Part shown: in pieces, positions 1 to 12,654 of the stretch
How positions within the stretch are numbered: the first letter of the stretch is position 1
Layout of the letters: each line of letters begins with the position of its first letter
Source of the DNA: Gigantopelta aegis
Lineage: Eukaryota > Mollusca > Gastropoda > Neomphalida > Peltospiridae
NCBI RefSeq assembly: GCF_016097555.1
Contig: NC_054704.1
Coordinates: forward strand, 46,459,026-46,523,025
Length of the DNA stretch: 64,000 nt
Direction of reading: 5' to 3'
Translations under genes and position numbers: made by a program
Notes under the pieces: generated by a model
Databases searched by the model: none
Told to the model about the DNA's origin: nothing
Seen by the model: only the letters and a program-made list of their open reading frames with translations

Positions 1-499
1 TTCTAAAATTTACTAACCACAATTAAAAATTAACTAGCCCTACTTTACATTAATTAATATAGTTTTACTAAATAATAGTTATAATCAGATATGTCACCTA
101 TAGAGGGAGATAGAGATTAAAAACACTAACATTGGGGGTTTGGGTGCGGTCAGGATTTTACAAAATAAGAATTAACTGCAACATTTGACTACTGTTGGGT
201 TTTTTTCACTATCCATCAGACATGGCAAGAGTAGTTATTTACTAGCCCAACAATGAATATCACTAGCCCATGGGAGTGGGGCTACCATAATCTAGAAGCC
301 CTGCCTGGGCTAGGGACATGACATCATTCGGGTGAACAAGTACTATGCATGTGAGATTTTGTATCACACATATTTTTAATAAAATATGTTTTAATTGCCC
401 TGTCAGAATTGTCTTTATTACTCTAGTAAGATTGGATGGGCATGTAATAAATATATAAATAGACAGACATCCAGCAAGATTTTTATGTTAAAACATTTA

Positions 500-896
500 T
501 TAAAGGGACATTCCCGAGTTTGCTGCAATTTTAAAGATGTTATCGACTAACAGAGACTTTTTAACAATTGTAATTACATATCAATATATTTTTCTGCATA
601 ACATATTAGTGGCTGTATATTAAATGTGCTTCTGATTGTTCTAATATTTGTACTTGATTAAATTTCATTTTATTTCCTAAAATATTTGTTTTTCGTACCT
701 ACAAAATTATTTGAAGACAACATTCAATTTGGGCTTCTTACAAATATTAAGATGACCAGAAACACATTGAACATACAGACACTGATATTCTAAACAAGAA
801 AATAGATTTAATACCGGGTACGTAAGTATAATCGTAGAAATATTTTATTAGTTGGAAACATCTTACAATGCAGCAAACTCAGGAATGTCTCTTTAA
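500..896. mobile_element. TTAA-flanked MITE (piggyBac-like boundaries)
   Basis: Starts TTAAAGGGACATTCCCGAG and ends in the inverted counterpart GGAATGTCTCTTTAA; the inverted ends extend through GTTTGCTGCA. The C intron lacks it at the homologous point. A second family member is at 41278-41796. No coding capacity. Confidence 0.75.
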
Positions 897-2119
897 GAAA
901 CATATATTTTTGACAAATATCAGTGAAGAGTTTTGTCAGCAGATGATGTGACTTCAATAACTAGAGCTGTATAGCTGATGACAGATAAAAATAAGTTTTA
1001 GAATAAAGGCAGAGCCCTCAAAAGTACCCAGTCTCCGGCGGCAAATCGTCGCCTGAAACAGCTTTTGCCGCCGCCTACCATTCGAGTAAAATTGTTCAAT
1101 TGCTGCATTTAATGGATGGTGACTGATTTGCGCTAACAGAGGCCATGAGAATGCATCTCAGAGGTTCGATTTTTCAAATGTTTCTTGGGGAGGGCCCCCA
1201 GACCCCCCGCTTTGCCCCCTGCTATCATCACTGTTGTAGCCTGCTACTTCTTAAACTATTGAGGGTGCTGTAAAGGTGGGGGGTTTTTCAAGTTAGTCTG
1301 TGAAAATTGTAGAAAAAAAGTTATTGAGAAATGTGCCAAGTTTGAGTGGGGTAAATTCAGTCTTGTTTGAAATCTGCTTTTTTTTTGCAATTTTTATGAA
1401 TATTTCTGTGAATCTGACGGACATTTGCTTTCTTTCCCCACGCAAAAGTCAATGATGTCAGAAATCTTCAATGCATTCATCGAAACGGGTTCCTCACCAG
1501 AAAAAAACTTTAACGGACAATGATTATACTTTATTAAAATGGTAAACAAAAATGTTGATAAAAGGCCTCCTTTGTAAAATTAGTTTTTTCATTTATTTGT
1601 GTTTGTACGCAATCTCTAAGTACGTTATCTAATCCAATATATCTGTTGTGAAACTGATTTGACCGATCAGTTTGACAGAATATATATGATATTGACTGGT
1701 AATTTCTAGTCCGAATTGGACATAGAACACGGGTGCATTTCATAGCATCATAATTGCAAAAAGCCCTTGGTTAGTGTATTTAAATACTTAAATACTTCCT
1801 TCAAGACTATAAAGTCTCTTTTAATGATGATTTAAAAAAAATATTAGTATATTTTTGAAAGCAAGCCCTAGTGTGGGGTAATAATGCTTTTCGTTGTCAT
1901 ATAGATTTACAGATAGTGTCCCTGGTTAAGTAATGTAACTTATTAGTGTCATGACAGAATTATAATAAATGACATGGTCATATCAGTTGTTGTGAGATGT
2001 AATGTTCATAACAAAATGAACTAGTAAAATTTCTTTAAAGTAACGCTTTGAAGTAAAATAAGCAGTTAACTGGTCGTGTGTATGTGTGTATATATATGTG
2101 TGTGTGTATATATATCTAT

Positions 2120-3266
2120 CAGGGGTGGGGGAAAATAAAATTGTCAATCGGTCCCACTTCATGTCGTCACTACCGCGGGTGGGGGAAGGAATAAAAAAAA
2201 AAGAAGATATTTGCCAAATACCTGGTAGTTTTTTAAAAAATCAGTGATATTTGTATAGTTTTATCTTGAATCATGAACGCGAAACGATAAACATGAAAAC
2301 ATAAAAAAATTTTTTTAATCACATATGATCAGTGAAAACCTCCACAAATTGTATATATTTTACATAATAGAATAAATAATATAAAAAATTAATAAAAGTT
2401 ATTAATTTTAATTCCCATATATGTATAAAAAGTACGAGTATTTAGTACTGTGTCCTGAAAATTAATAAAAGATGGCACCATTGAAGCGTTTGACAGCCTG
2501 AGCTAGCACATGTTTAGACAAAGAGTAATAACGTCATCACTGATTGGATGAAATTTGACCTCTACTGGCTATTGAGAAAACAGTACATGTAGCTGTTCTG
2601 CCTTACTCCCACTTGTTAGAAAAAAAAAGGTGGAAACCTTTTGTTAATTTTAAAATCCTTTATAATTATTGGATACACTACATTGAACAGGCAACAATAA
2701 ATACATTTATAGATTATTTCATTATATTTTATGCTATTTCAAGCAGTTTGTATTGCACAAAAGCCTCTTGCTTCAGACTAGGACGCTTGCCCCGATAGAG
2801 CTCGTACATAGGTTGATCGTAACCAGTTGCAAATTCTGGGTCCTTTGTTTTAATTGGAGTGTAATACCTTGATGGCTCTCTAAACCAAGAATGATGCTAT
2901 CGTTAACGTCTGTTTAATCTCTTGACCGGTTCAGTGACTGACAAATGGCTAGCCTAGTGGCTAGTAGGTCCGACTTCAGTGACTGGCGATATACTTAGGC
3001 AGACTTTAAAATCACAAACGTCTGAAACACCAGCCATATTGACCACTATTTATTTATTATTTTAAATAATGCACGAGATACCGATGTCTGGGCTGGCCGG
3101 TCCACTTGACGGATAGGAATTTGTTCCAATAATAGAAATGGACAGGTGCTTAGGACCGACAAGAATGACAGTGGGACCGGCAAACGCGCTTTTAAAAATA
3201 ATAATTTCGGTCTCAGAGATCGAGAATCGGTCCCAGGCCGGGAAAAAGGGCTTTTCCCCACCCCTG
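2120..3266. mobile_element. hAT-like non-autonomous element
   Basis: Terminal inverted repeats CAGGGGTGGGGGAAAA (left) and TTTTCCCCACCCCTG (right), 1147 bp, set in TA-rich flanks that read ATATCTAT and ATATATAT, compatible with an 8-bp duplication. Absent from the homologous part of C. It encodes nothing recognisable. Confidence 0.65.
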
Positions 3267-4520
3267 ATATATATATATGTATATGTGGGTCACGAAGAAC
3301 ATACAGTACTTATTGTGATAATGTAACTATATGATGTTAGTGCAAAATAAGCAGTTAACTGGTCGTGTATATGTATATATATGTGGGTCACGAAGAACGT
3401 ACAGTACTTATTATGATAATGTAACTATGATGTTAGTGCAAAATAAGCAGCATATGAACAAGATAATTAAATTTTAATTAAAAAACAAACAAATTGAATG
3501 TGTACAAAATAAACAGTCAGTAGCACATTTTATTTTTAGTGCCAGATATGTGTAGTGTGGGGTTAGATAACCGATCTCTGAGCCACAATTTTGTCGCATG
3601 AGAATGTTTTGAACTCTCATATACTTAACACATAATTAGTATCTATGAATGGGTGTTCTTCGAGTTAGTCTCCATTCATCCACGACTGTACAATGCAAGT
3701 GATCACTGCTTTTACAGAGCAACATGATTTTCACTGAATTATTGATAATGATTTCCCTAAAAATTAGGCAAGGCATAGTAGACCAAACACTTTTGGGGCA
3801 TTTTCACCATTTTCAGGGCACTTGTTTTTCATTAAAAATACAATTTAAAAAAAATTAAAATAAACATTAAAATTTTAGAATTAATTACTGAAAAAGTCTT
3901 CTTTAATCTCAGGGCAGCATGGCACTGATTGAGGCAAAGATGGTGGTAGACTATTGAGGCATGGTGCTGCACCATGCTAAAACAAGCTAGGGAAAACACT
4001 AATTAACATGTTGAAGTCAAACTGGTCAAAGTGAACTTCTTGCTGATTTAGCCTGCACATGTAAGCCCTGGACTTACATATTTCAAGAAAACTATAATTT
4101 CTGTTAGCTCGTCACAGAAATCACAGAACCAAGAGTATGTTGCCCATTATCATGTACAAACATAATTCATCATTACCATAATTACTGAAGAACAGTTTCC
4201 TATTGGTTCTAATCATCACAGGGCATGGGATCAAAAATGTGTTCCCATAAAATTTTAAATCCTAAGACCCTGACACATGCCATTATCGTGGGGAAAAGGT
4301 TTTGGCAGCCATATTTACTAAATGAAGAATTTGTTTATAACTGTAGACATGAAATATTGACTGCAGTAGTGGCAACAATAGCCACCAATAATTGCTGCCT
4401 GTTGCCAACTAATGAGCACAGGTGTGGGTTAAAATAATGTCAGTGGTGTACTAAAAGGTGTTTTAGTGTTGAATACACATTAGTCATTAATTTAGTTTTT
4501 CTATATATTTGATTTTGCAG

Positions 4521-7500
4521 GCAAAGGTGGTTCAAAAATTAGGGATCTGCAAGATGAAAGTGGTGCTAATATAAAGGTATGTGGACAACATGATTTGTTG
4601 TAAAATACTTCAGTCTTAGAGAATTGAATGAGTGGATTGGTATTTATTTTTAATTGCTGTTTTTGTTCAGTACCTTGCTGCTTTTGTTTTTTTAATTGTT
4701 TTGACAAGGCTAATTCTATGCATATGTAGTTACAGATTTTTGTTGTGATAACATATTTACAGGCCTCTCCAACTTGCTCAAGTAATTCACACATTGCTTA
4801 CATTAGACTCATTTTGTGTAATCTAATTTTGGTTATACAATTATTTTAAGACTTGGTTTATCATAGACATATATACCATACCAACCTACAGAGTATTATG
4901 CCAAAATAAAAGTATTCATACATCTACTTGTTGAAATTTTCTAGTCTGAATTTCCAAGTTAAAATGTAATTTTTCGAGCCTCATTTATCATCAGATTGTA
5001 CTAAAATCAGTTTGAATGCCTGAAACATTATGACATTTTACTTTCTATTATACATCTTCCCTAAACATTGAATGTTAGACTAAATGCTTGTTTTTGAAGA
5101 TCGATATTAGAGAATCTTTTTAAAAATTTGTTTTATAGGTATTTGATTCCTAGATTACCTTTAAAATATAGCTTTGTTTATCTCCATGGTAACAATTGTA
5201 TGCTGCGACATTTGAACACCCAGTTTCCAGTCCTGTTGAGTCACATGACAGTGATTTTTAAAAATTGACAAACATGTTGTTTCCATTTTCCCCACTATAT
5301 TTGCAGTTCTTTCAAAATAGGTGGCTATTGTCTAGTGTAGATCCCAGGTTTCTAGTGTATAACATAGACATGAATGAATGTGTCACTAATGATTTGGGGT
5401 AGGACGTAGTCCAATAGTAAAGCACTTGTTTGATGTGTGGTTGTTTTAGGATCAGTCTCCATCAGTGGGCTCGTGAGTATTTCTCATTCCAACCAGTGCG
5501 CCATGACTGGTACATATCAAAGGCCATGATATGTACTATCCTGTCTGGAATGTTGCATATAATAGATACCTTGCTACTAATGGAAAATGTAGCACATTTC
5601 CTCTTTAAGACTATACGTCCAAATTACCAAATAGCTGATGATTAATAAATCAATGTGCTCTAGTGGTGTCGTTAAACAAAAACAAACTAATTTTAGAATG
5701 ATTAATTTTGACAGAAGCCAGTTCAGTATGTTTATCAGTTTCACTTGGTGTTTTTGTTTGTTAAAACTGATTACATTTAATTGTATTTTTACAGATATAC
5801 AGCAGAGATGTTCAGCCAGGGGAACAAGTGAAAGTTGAGATCACTGGGGATCAAGACTGTCAAATGAGAGCAAAAGACTTGATTGATAATATTACTGAGA
5901 ACAGTAAGTATGAATTTTGAAACGGTTTAATCTTCTGTACAAGTTTGGTTACGTGAACAAAACCAGAAATGGGATGCAGTGTTATCACAGGGTGAAAGTT
6001 AAGGGTAGAGGCGATGCCCTGCCCTTCTAAAAACAAAATTTTAAAGTTTTGTTATGATATATGTTTGTGTGTTAGCTAACTCTGTGGATATCTGCTATTA
6101 AAGAGGCTGGTGCGATGTATAATACTGCGTTAATTAGTAGTTGTGAAGAGCATTCATTTGGTTAAATAACTTTAAAACTAGGGTAGGATTTTCGGACTCA
6201 ATCTTCACAATTCGTGGAAAAAATGGTGTAATAAAAGCAAATAATTTGTGCAACCATGAGTTGAGGTGTGTAAGACTGGAGTAACAATGCCGATTGTCTG
6301 TAAATCGTCTGAATGCTGTTCACTTAGTTCATGTTCACAAAATGAACGCAGTATAAGCCGACACAATTTAATCTGTTGAACCAGACACAAGTACCGGTAG
6401 AGATATATCAAGTCTGTGATTCATGGACATTCACTTTGGTGAACCCATCAAACATTTGGAAACATGGACTAATAAGATTGGAGTGGGATACTTTCCGTAA
6501 TCTAGTGCGGCAGCTTCAGTTTGATATCTAAAAAAGTCAGTATTTTCATTTCTCCTGAGAGGTAAATGGATAATCACCTCCAAATTATGTAATTTTATGG
6601 ATTCCTCTTGTAGTTTACGCCTCATGGTTAAGAGAGAAAAAACTGATACATGATATACTATTTTGCTGCACGGATAGCAACCCTTGTCAGTGCAGAAAGA
6701 GCCACGTGGGCAAAACCCAAAATGGAAAGGGAGCCTCACTGTCATTAATAAACATTTTATTTGTAGCACCAGTAATATTTGTTTTATTTTGCCTATACAT
6801 TTTATTGATTTTAATGGTTAATATATATTTTTAAAAAAATATCTTGAATTAGTGATTATTTATAGCTACGGTATTGAAATTTGAGGTTCAGTATCGATGT
6901 CAGTATTTTTGTGGTGATTGATCTCTGCAGTCCTTGGTTTTTGAAAATTATAGGTGAGTGGAAAATCACTCTCCAAAATAGATAAAATAGGCAGTATAGA
7001 TCTGATTGGATTTTGACTGGTATGTCTACAACATTGTTTATTAAACCAGTATTTACCAATTTGTTCAACAAAGAGAAATACCAATTTAACGACTGCATGG
7101 AAGCCACTGCCATGTTTTTAATTTTATTGTTTTAATAAAAAGACCTTCCTATCAGCTAAATGAGCTATGAAAACTGTTGATTTTTGTAAAAAGTGGAAAT
7201 AAATATATCCATCTATTTTACATGCACCGTTTGTCGAGTGTAACATGCGCTGTTTTTCCCACTTGTCAGATTGAAATTACATGCGCTGTACGAGCACGAT
7301 CGCACCAGCGCACCTTAAAAAGCAAGGTCTGCCTCTGTATCGGTACGGTAAATTCGGTATTGACACAACATCAATACCGATATCGAGCAGTATTTTCTGT
7401 ATACTCTGCTTTAAGTGCATGCCTGAGTTGAGGCTCACCTGCTAATTAAATTCCACACACACGGCTTTTGTCTGATTTATATCCAACCCATTTTGCATTC

Positions 7501-10500
7501 GTCAGATATTTTGTTAGTGCTTTACTAAATGGTGGGAAACATTTTTCAATACCCAAATTTTTGTATTTTAAAATTTACTTTGTACGGTAAATTGGTATAC
7601 TGCTAAGGTAGATTATAAAAACACAATTTATTCATGTTGATTATTAATTGGAACTGATGGTTGCATTGTGATATTGACATTTTTATTAAATTTCTTTTCA
7701 GGCTATGGCGACAGGTTCGTAACATTTTTATTTTCACTATTTTAACCATTTTACAATGAATGGTCTTTCAAACAAGTGATAAACATTTTGTCATTCTGGA
7801 AAATATTGCCTGTTTTTGTTATATATTACTATTATCATGGGTGAACCAGCTTCAGTGAGCATGAGCATTTGGTTCTAAAGCATATCAATATTTATAAACA
7901 GACAGTTGTTATCCAAATAGCTACATTTTTATTAGTATTTCTTCCATTTAAATTAGCACCAATATAAACTGGCTATGTAGCAAAGTTTACCGTGCGTGTC
8001 AAAAACTAGCAGGCATCAGCAATAAATATTGTTAACTACGTAACCTGTTTCGGTAAGTAAAACGTTTAGTGGTATAGCTTACAGCTAAAACTTATCAACA
8101 CAAAATATTTCAGTGTTTTATCAAAATATGTATGTTGTTCAACAAAACATGTACTTGTAATAATTTATAAAAATTATTTTAAATATTTTAAGGCAAATTA
8201 CAAAATGGAGTCCCCGAGAACCAATGTTAACAGACAACATTTTACAGAAACAAATATAACAATTCTGATGTCTTGCAATCGTGTTAAAAATTGAGCAAAT
8301 GAATGGTTACAATGGTAAAATTGTTTGGTTAAAAAATATAATCTGCATTCAGATTAACAAATATATAAACAGATATCTGGAAAGATATTTGTTAAAACAT
8401 ATAACGACCATATATATTTTGGCAAGTATCTGTAAAGAGAGTTTTGCCAGCAGACACCATTACAATCATGTGACTTCAATAACTAGATAGCATTACAGTT
8501 GAGAACAGACAAAAATAATTCTTAAAATTAAATTTTCTTTCAAATGACAGTCTTTGTAAATCATAGAAAAAAGGTATTTAAAAAATGTACAGTTTTTATG
8601 AGTGGGTCAAGTGCAGTCTTGCTTTTTTTGCCCGTTTTAACTTAATTTGTATGAACATTTTTGTGAATTTAATAGACATTTGTTACTTCCCCCATGCAAA
8701 GGTCAACAACAACAGAAATCTTCAAATGTACATACTGCTGTGCACAAACAATGCAACTACCGAAACAGGTCAACATGCGATACATTGTTAATTCTAAATT
8801 GTAAATCATAAATGTATTGTGACATTAATATTTTTAACAAATATATATTTTGTTTTGTTATATTTCAGGCCATACGGAGGTGATCGAGGAGGAGGAGGGG
8901 GAGGAGGAGGAGGAGGAGGAGGTAAAACATTTTTATTACATATTTTGTTTGCCTCACACAATCTGTTTCTTTTTTATAATTTTGTTTACATAGGGCTGTT
9001 CTTAACTTGTAGCATATATACATTAGTACACATTTTGCATAATTATCCTGGGGGAAATGAAAATGTTTATGATTTACGTTTACATCTAAATTTAATAAAC
9101 AGTATCTTACATGTTTTGTTAACTAGATTTACATCCACAGTTTTTTCACTGAACTCTGATTACTACATTGCAAAGTTTATTTAACCAATATTTTTATGGT
9201 TTATTAGAGAATATTTGACTGGATTTAGCCAATTGCTAATTTTTATCTAATGTAGTTGCATTTATTTGCATCATCATGGTTAGGCCATCGGTCTACAGGC
9301 TGGTAGGTACTGGGTTCGGATCCCAGTCGAGGCATGGGATTTTTAATCCAGATACCGACTCCAAACCCTGAGTGAGTGCTCCGCAAGGCTCAATGGGTAG
9401 GTGTAAACCACTTGCACCGACCAGTGATCCATAACTGGTTCAACAAAGGCCATGGTTTGTGCTATCCTGCCTGTGGGAAGCGCAACTAAAAGATCCCTTG
9501 CTGCCTGTCGTAAAAGGGTAGCCAATGTGGCGACAGCGGGTTTCCTCTAAAAAACAGTGTCAGAATGACCATATGTTTGACGTCCAGTAGCTGATGATAA
9601 AATAAAAAATCAATGTGCTCTAGTGGCGTCGTTAAATAAAACAAACTTTACTCTTCTTTTTTTAGTGGAGCTAATTTTAATTAGATTGTCTATTCACATA
9701 TGTATGTGGATTGAGCAGCACGGTTTTGGATTTTGGTGTGTCAATGGTACTTTGGCAAATACTTTTCAGTTCGGGTCGTTAAGATCACATGGTGCAAGTC
9801 ATGTGATACTTCATTCGCAAAATGGAGGCGTTGTGTGAAGTGGAAAACGACAAATTTTTTATACGCCAGTCTGATGAGTCGTATTATGGTACGGCGTTGT
9901 CAGTCCGTATGTCTGTCTGTTAACTTGTTCTTGTCTGAACCATATCTTGCATACAGGACTTAAATCTCAAATGTAGTAACATGGGATGTCGCATACTATT
10001 ACTAGGTCACTGTGACCTACTTTTCACGGTCTACTGCACATAACAGTAAATCCTTGTCCGGACCATATCTTGCATACAGGACCATCAAACCTCACATGTA
10101 GGAACAACATGGGATGGTGGTGTATCACATACAATTACTAGGTCACTGTGATAAAAATAAATCAAATAATGTGTGTGTATTCTGAACATCATAGGAAAAT
10201 CTTGTTTAGTCTTTGAAGATGTCAGAACTTCATTAATCAGACAGCACCTTTACCAACTGATACTATATTATCAGTAGTTGGTCCAACACAAACTGTGCAT
10301 CCATCCCATTGCATACATTTCACAGAATTAAATCATACCCGTAACATATTCATTAATATCTGTGGTTTTCTGTCAAACTTGTACTTGTACCTCAATGGTA
10401 CTTTTGTTAAACTATATAATTTTTATATATCCTTTAAGAACCGTGCATTGTATCTGAAACAAATTACTTTTGCCAAAATTTTCCTGATTTCCCGAGTCTG

Positions 10501-12654
10501 CATCATTTAAAATTTTATGTAGCTTGTAAATGGAGTGCTGGTTAAACAAAACAATAATTTTTTTTAATTTCTTTTCTTTTTAGGTTACAGAGATGATTAC
10601 AGGTTTGTAGTTTGCGTTCTTTTTAATTTTAGATCATAACTCACACCTTTTGTCATTATTCCCTCGTGACAATTCATCAAAAGGATATAGTCTCAACCAT
10701 ACATATATAGGAACTGGTTCATGGCATCTTGAATGAGTTCATATCTTGCCCGTTTTCATCAAAGGTCACTATTAATAAAAATAGAAATGCAATCATTGCT
10801 CTTGACTTCTCATCTAATTTTCATGAAACCTCGTATAGGAATAAGATCAGGGCATTGTGTATGAGTACCGGCTTCGGTGGCGTAGTGGTTAGGCCATCGG
10901 TCTACAGGCTGGTAGGTACTGGGTTTGGATCCCAGTTGAGGCATGGGATTTTTAATCCAGATACCGACTCCAAACCCTGAGTGAGTGCTCCGCAAGGCTC
11001 AATAGGTAGGTGTAAACCACTTGCACCAACCAGTGATCCATAACTGGTTCAACGAAGGCCATGGTTTGTGCTATCCTGCCTGTGGGAAGCGCAAATAAAA
11101 GATCCCTTGCTGCTAATCAGAAAGAGTAGCCCATGTAGTGGCGACAGCGGGTTTCCTCTCAAAATCTGTGTGGTCCTTAACCATATGTCCGATGCCATAT
11201 AACCGTAAATAAAATGTGTTTAGTGCGTCGTTAAATAAAACATTTCTTTCTTTCGTGTATGAGTTCACATTTCGCCTCTGTGTCCATGGTCTAGGTGAAT
11301 AAAAATATATATGTATTGTCATTGATCTGACTTCATTTCTCATCCTTTAGTTTTGGAATTGTGAAATTGTGTTGGGCCTCATTAGAGAAGATGTATTGTT
11401 TTAGTAGTACTCTAGAATGCTTGTTCAAGTAGTACTCTAGAATGCTTGTTCAAGTAGTACTCTAGAATGCTTGTTCAAGTAGTACTCTAGAATGCTTGTT
11501 CATCTAAGTGGTATATTAAATGTCAAAAATTAACAAAATGAATGGCCAATATCTCCATCTTGACATGATTGGTGGTTCAGGTATACATGTGAAAAATAAA
11601 TTGATGTTTGTGTTTTTTATTTCAGAGGTGGCGGAGGTGGCTATGGTAGACGTGGCGGCGGAGGTGGAGGTGGAGGTGGAGGTGAGTGTATTGATAACCA
11701 GTTTATTTGTTTTTGTAACCAGCGGCCATTTGTAAATATTACTATCATAACAGAACTGTATAGAATGGAAAATTACATTCCTAGTTAATTGTTGATGCTT
11801 GTACACTTTCCTACATGACAAATGAATTGTATTATTAACAAGGTCATTATTAAATTTAATTCTGTGATCTGTGACTTTATTGACTTTAACAAACCAGTGA
11901 AAATCTGATTTTAGATAGAACAAGGAAATAGTAGTGTAGGACTTAATGATGAGTTAATGTACAGCCACTAGGTACATTGCTGAACTTAATATAGGAATTT
12001 GACTAAGCCAAAAATAATATATTGCAGGTGGAGGAAGCAGAGCGTGCTATAAATGTGGAGAGGAGGGACACATATCCCGAGATTGCCCTGATGGAGGTTC
12101 TAGAGGTAGGCGTTTATCCATTATTGCCTCATTTTACCACTTGTTTTACATATCGGGTTGTAATGTGCGTTTTGGTCTTTAGGGAGAGTTATTCTTCTTC
12201 AGTACATAAAACTTAACAGATGGTTTTTATCATTTGGATGTCTGGTTTGCTTAAAATTATGTCCGATTGCATTTCCACTTTAAGTCCCATTTTGACACCA
12301 TTCAGATGTACATTAGTTAAGTGTTATTACACATTTGCAGATTCTGGTTATTCTGGGTCAATGTTTCAAAAGTTAGAGACAGTGCTACACAATTTAAAAA
12401 CATTGCATAATATTAGAATCTGTATGCTTGACTGTTACTTGATGGGTCTGTTTCACTATTCAGTACCAGGTATTTATTGAAATGGCAACTTGTTAAAAGG
12501 TTGAGTTCACTGTGTCTAATTTATGCTTAAAACCTTTGTTTTTCTTTAAGGTGGTGGTGGTGGTGGTGGAGGTGGAGGTGGAGGAAGTCGATCATGCTAC
12601 AAGTGCGGCGAGGAAGGACACATTTCACGCGACTGTCCCGACAATGCTTATTGA
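4521..12654 (+). CDS. Copy A: KH / Gly-rich / double CCHC zinc-knuckle protein, 5'-partial
   Basis: Likely a single-stranded RNA-binding protein. Exons: 4521-4576, 5795-5903, 7702-7714, 8869-8921, 10584-10602, 11626-11681, 12028-12105, 12551-12654. All have AG/GT borders with matching phases; with one base from the missing first exon they give 162 codons and TGA at 12652-12654. The first two exons hold the KH core: the GKGG loop, SKIRDLQDESGANIK, then the beta strand around VKVEITG. Next come a poly-Gly linker with YRDDYR and GYGRRG, and two CX2CX4HX4C knuckles, both [14 protein letters not shown]. The protein ends CPDNAY. Copies B and C show that the missing exon should supply a segment ending VGRIIG, about 4 kb upstream and so outside the window. 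A KH domain of this kind is known from DDX43-type helicases and these knuckles from Vasa/GLH and CNBP proteins, but no helicase follows. Exon structure is secure; the family name is inference. Confidence 0.88.
5400..5690 (+). mobile_element. tRNA-headed SINE (short-head family), intron 2 of A
   Basis: Head GACGTAGTCCAATAGTAAAGC, middle with CCAGTGCGCCATGACTGG, tail GTGGTGTCGTTAAACAAA. Found at the same intron position in B (26308-26590, inverted) and C (50150-50400), so it is ancestral to all three copies. Confidence 0.75.
5904..7701 (+). other. Intron 3 of copy A
   Basis: Numbering counts the exon outside the window. The first part (to about 6315) aligns with C 50618-52790; the rest aligns only with B. 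No transposon end or exon recognised. The Tc1 element, TTAA MITE and truncated SINE that enlarge B's introns are absent. Confidence 0.5.
8180..8770 (+). repeat. Low-copy dispersed repeat in copy A, also in introns of A and C
   Basis: Shares long stretches with about 900-1480 and with 45800-47170 (markers AATGTTAACAGACAACATTT and CAGACAAAAATAA). B's corresponding intron lacks it. No terminal repeats or coding found, so the class is unknown. Confidence 0.5.
9276..9646 (+). mobile_element. tRNA-headed SINE (long-head family), head truncated
   Basis: Begins inside the tRNA-like head at TGGTTAGGCCATCGG (A box) with GGTTCGGATCC (B box) 40 nt on, then the family body and tail GTGGCGTCGTTAAATAAAAC. 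In an intron of A. Confidence 0.75.
9666..9688 (-). repeat. Solo terminus of the CAATCTAATTAAAATTAGCT family
   Basis: One 23-bp end identical to the arms of the palindrome at 38393-38446; no partner end nearby. Confidence 0.5.
10867..11254 (+). mobile_element. Full-length tRNA-headed SINE (long-head family) private to copy A
   Basis: Flanked by a perfect 10-bp duplication GTGTATGAGT (10857-10866 and 11255-11264). Head GGTGGCGTAGTGGTTAGGCC, B box GGTTTGGATCC, tail GTCGTTAAATAAAACATTTC. B has an uninterrupted sequence at this site. Confidence 0.85.
11403..11502 (+). repeat. 25-bp minisatellite, four units, private to copy A
   Basis: Four exact copies of a unit beginning AGTAGTACTCTAGAATGC, about 120 bp upstream of the exon at 11626. 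B has one unit at 20780-20800. Confidence 0.9.
12551..12654 (+). CDS. Last exon of copy A: 12-Gly tract plus second zinc knuckle and stop
   Basis: Acceptor is TTTCTTTAAG, an AAG rather than CAG site. Twelve glycines (one split by the intron) lead to [17 protein letters not shown] and then PDNAY-stop. From the knuckle codons into the 3' UTR this sequence is essentially identical to the opposite-strand exon 19273-19373 of B, which has one glycine fewer. Confidence 0.9.

Larger units (their letters stand above)
1..4520 (+). other. Intron 1 of copy A (5'-partial)
   Basis: Aligns in stretches with intron 1 of C (about 46200-49640): the block around 303-370 matches 46246-46730 without the SINE found in C, and 3560-4520 matches 48750-49643. 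It contains a TTAA MITE, a hAT-like element, and at about 3280-3440 a roughly 90-bp tandem duplication with the marker GTGGGTCACGAAGAAC. No exon is seen. Confidence 0.6.
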
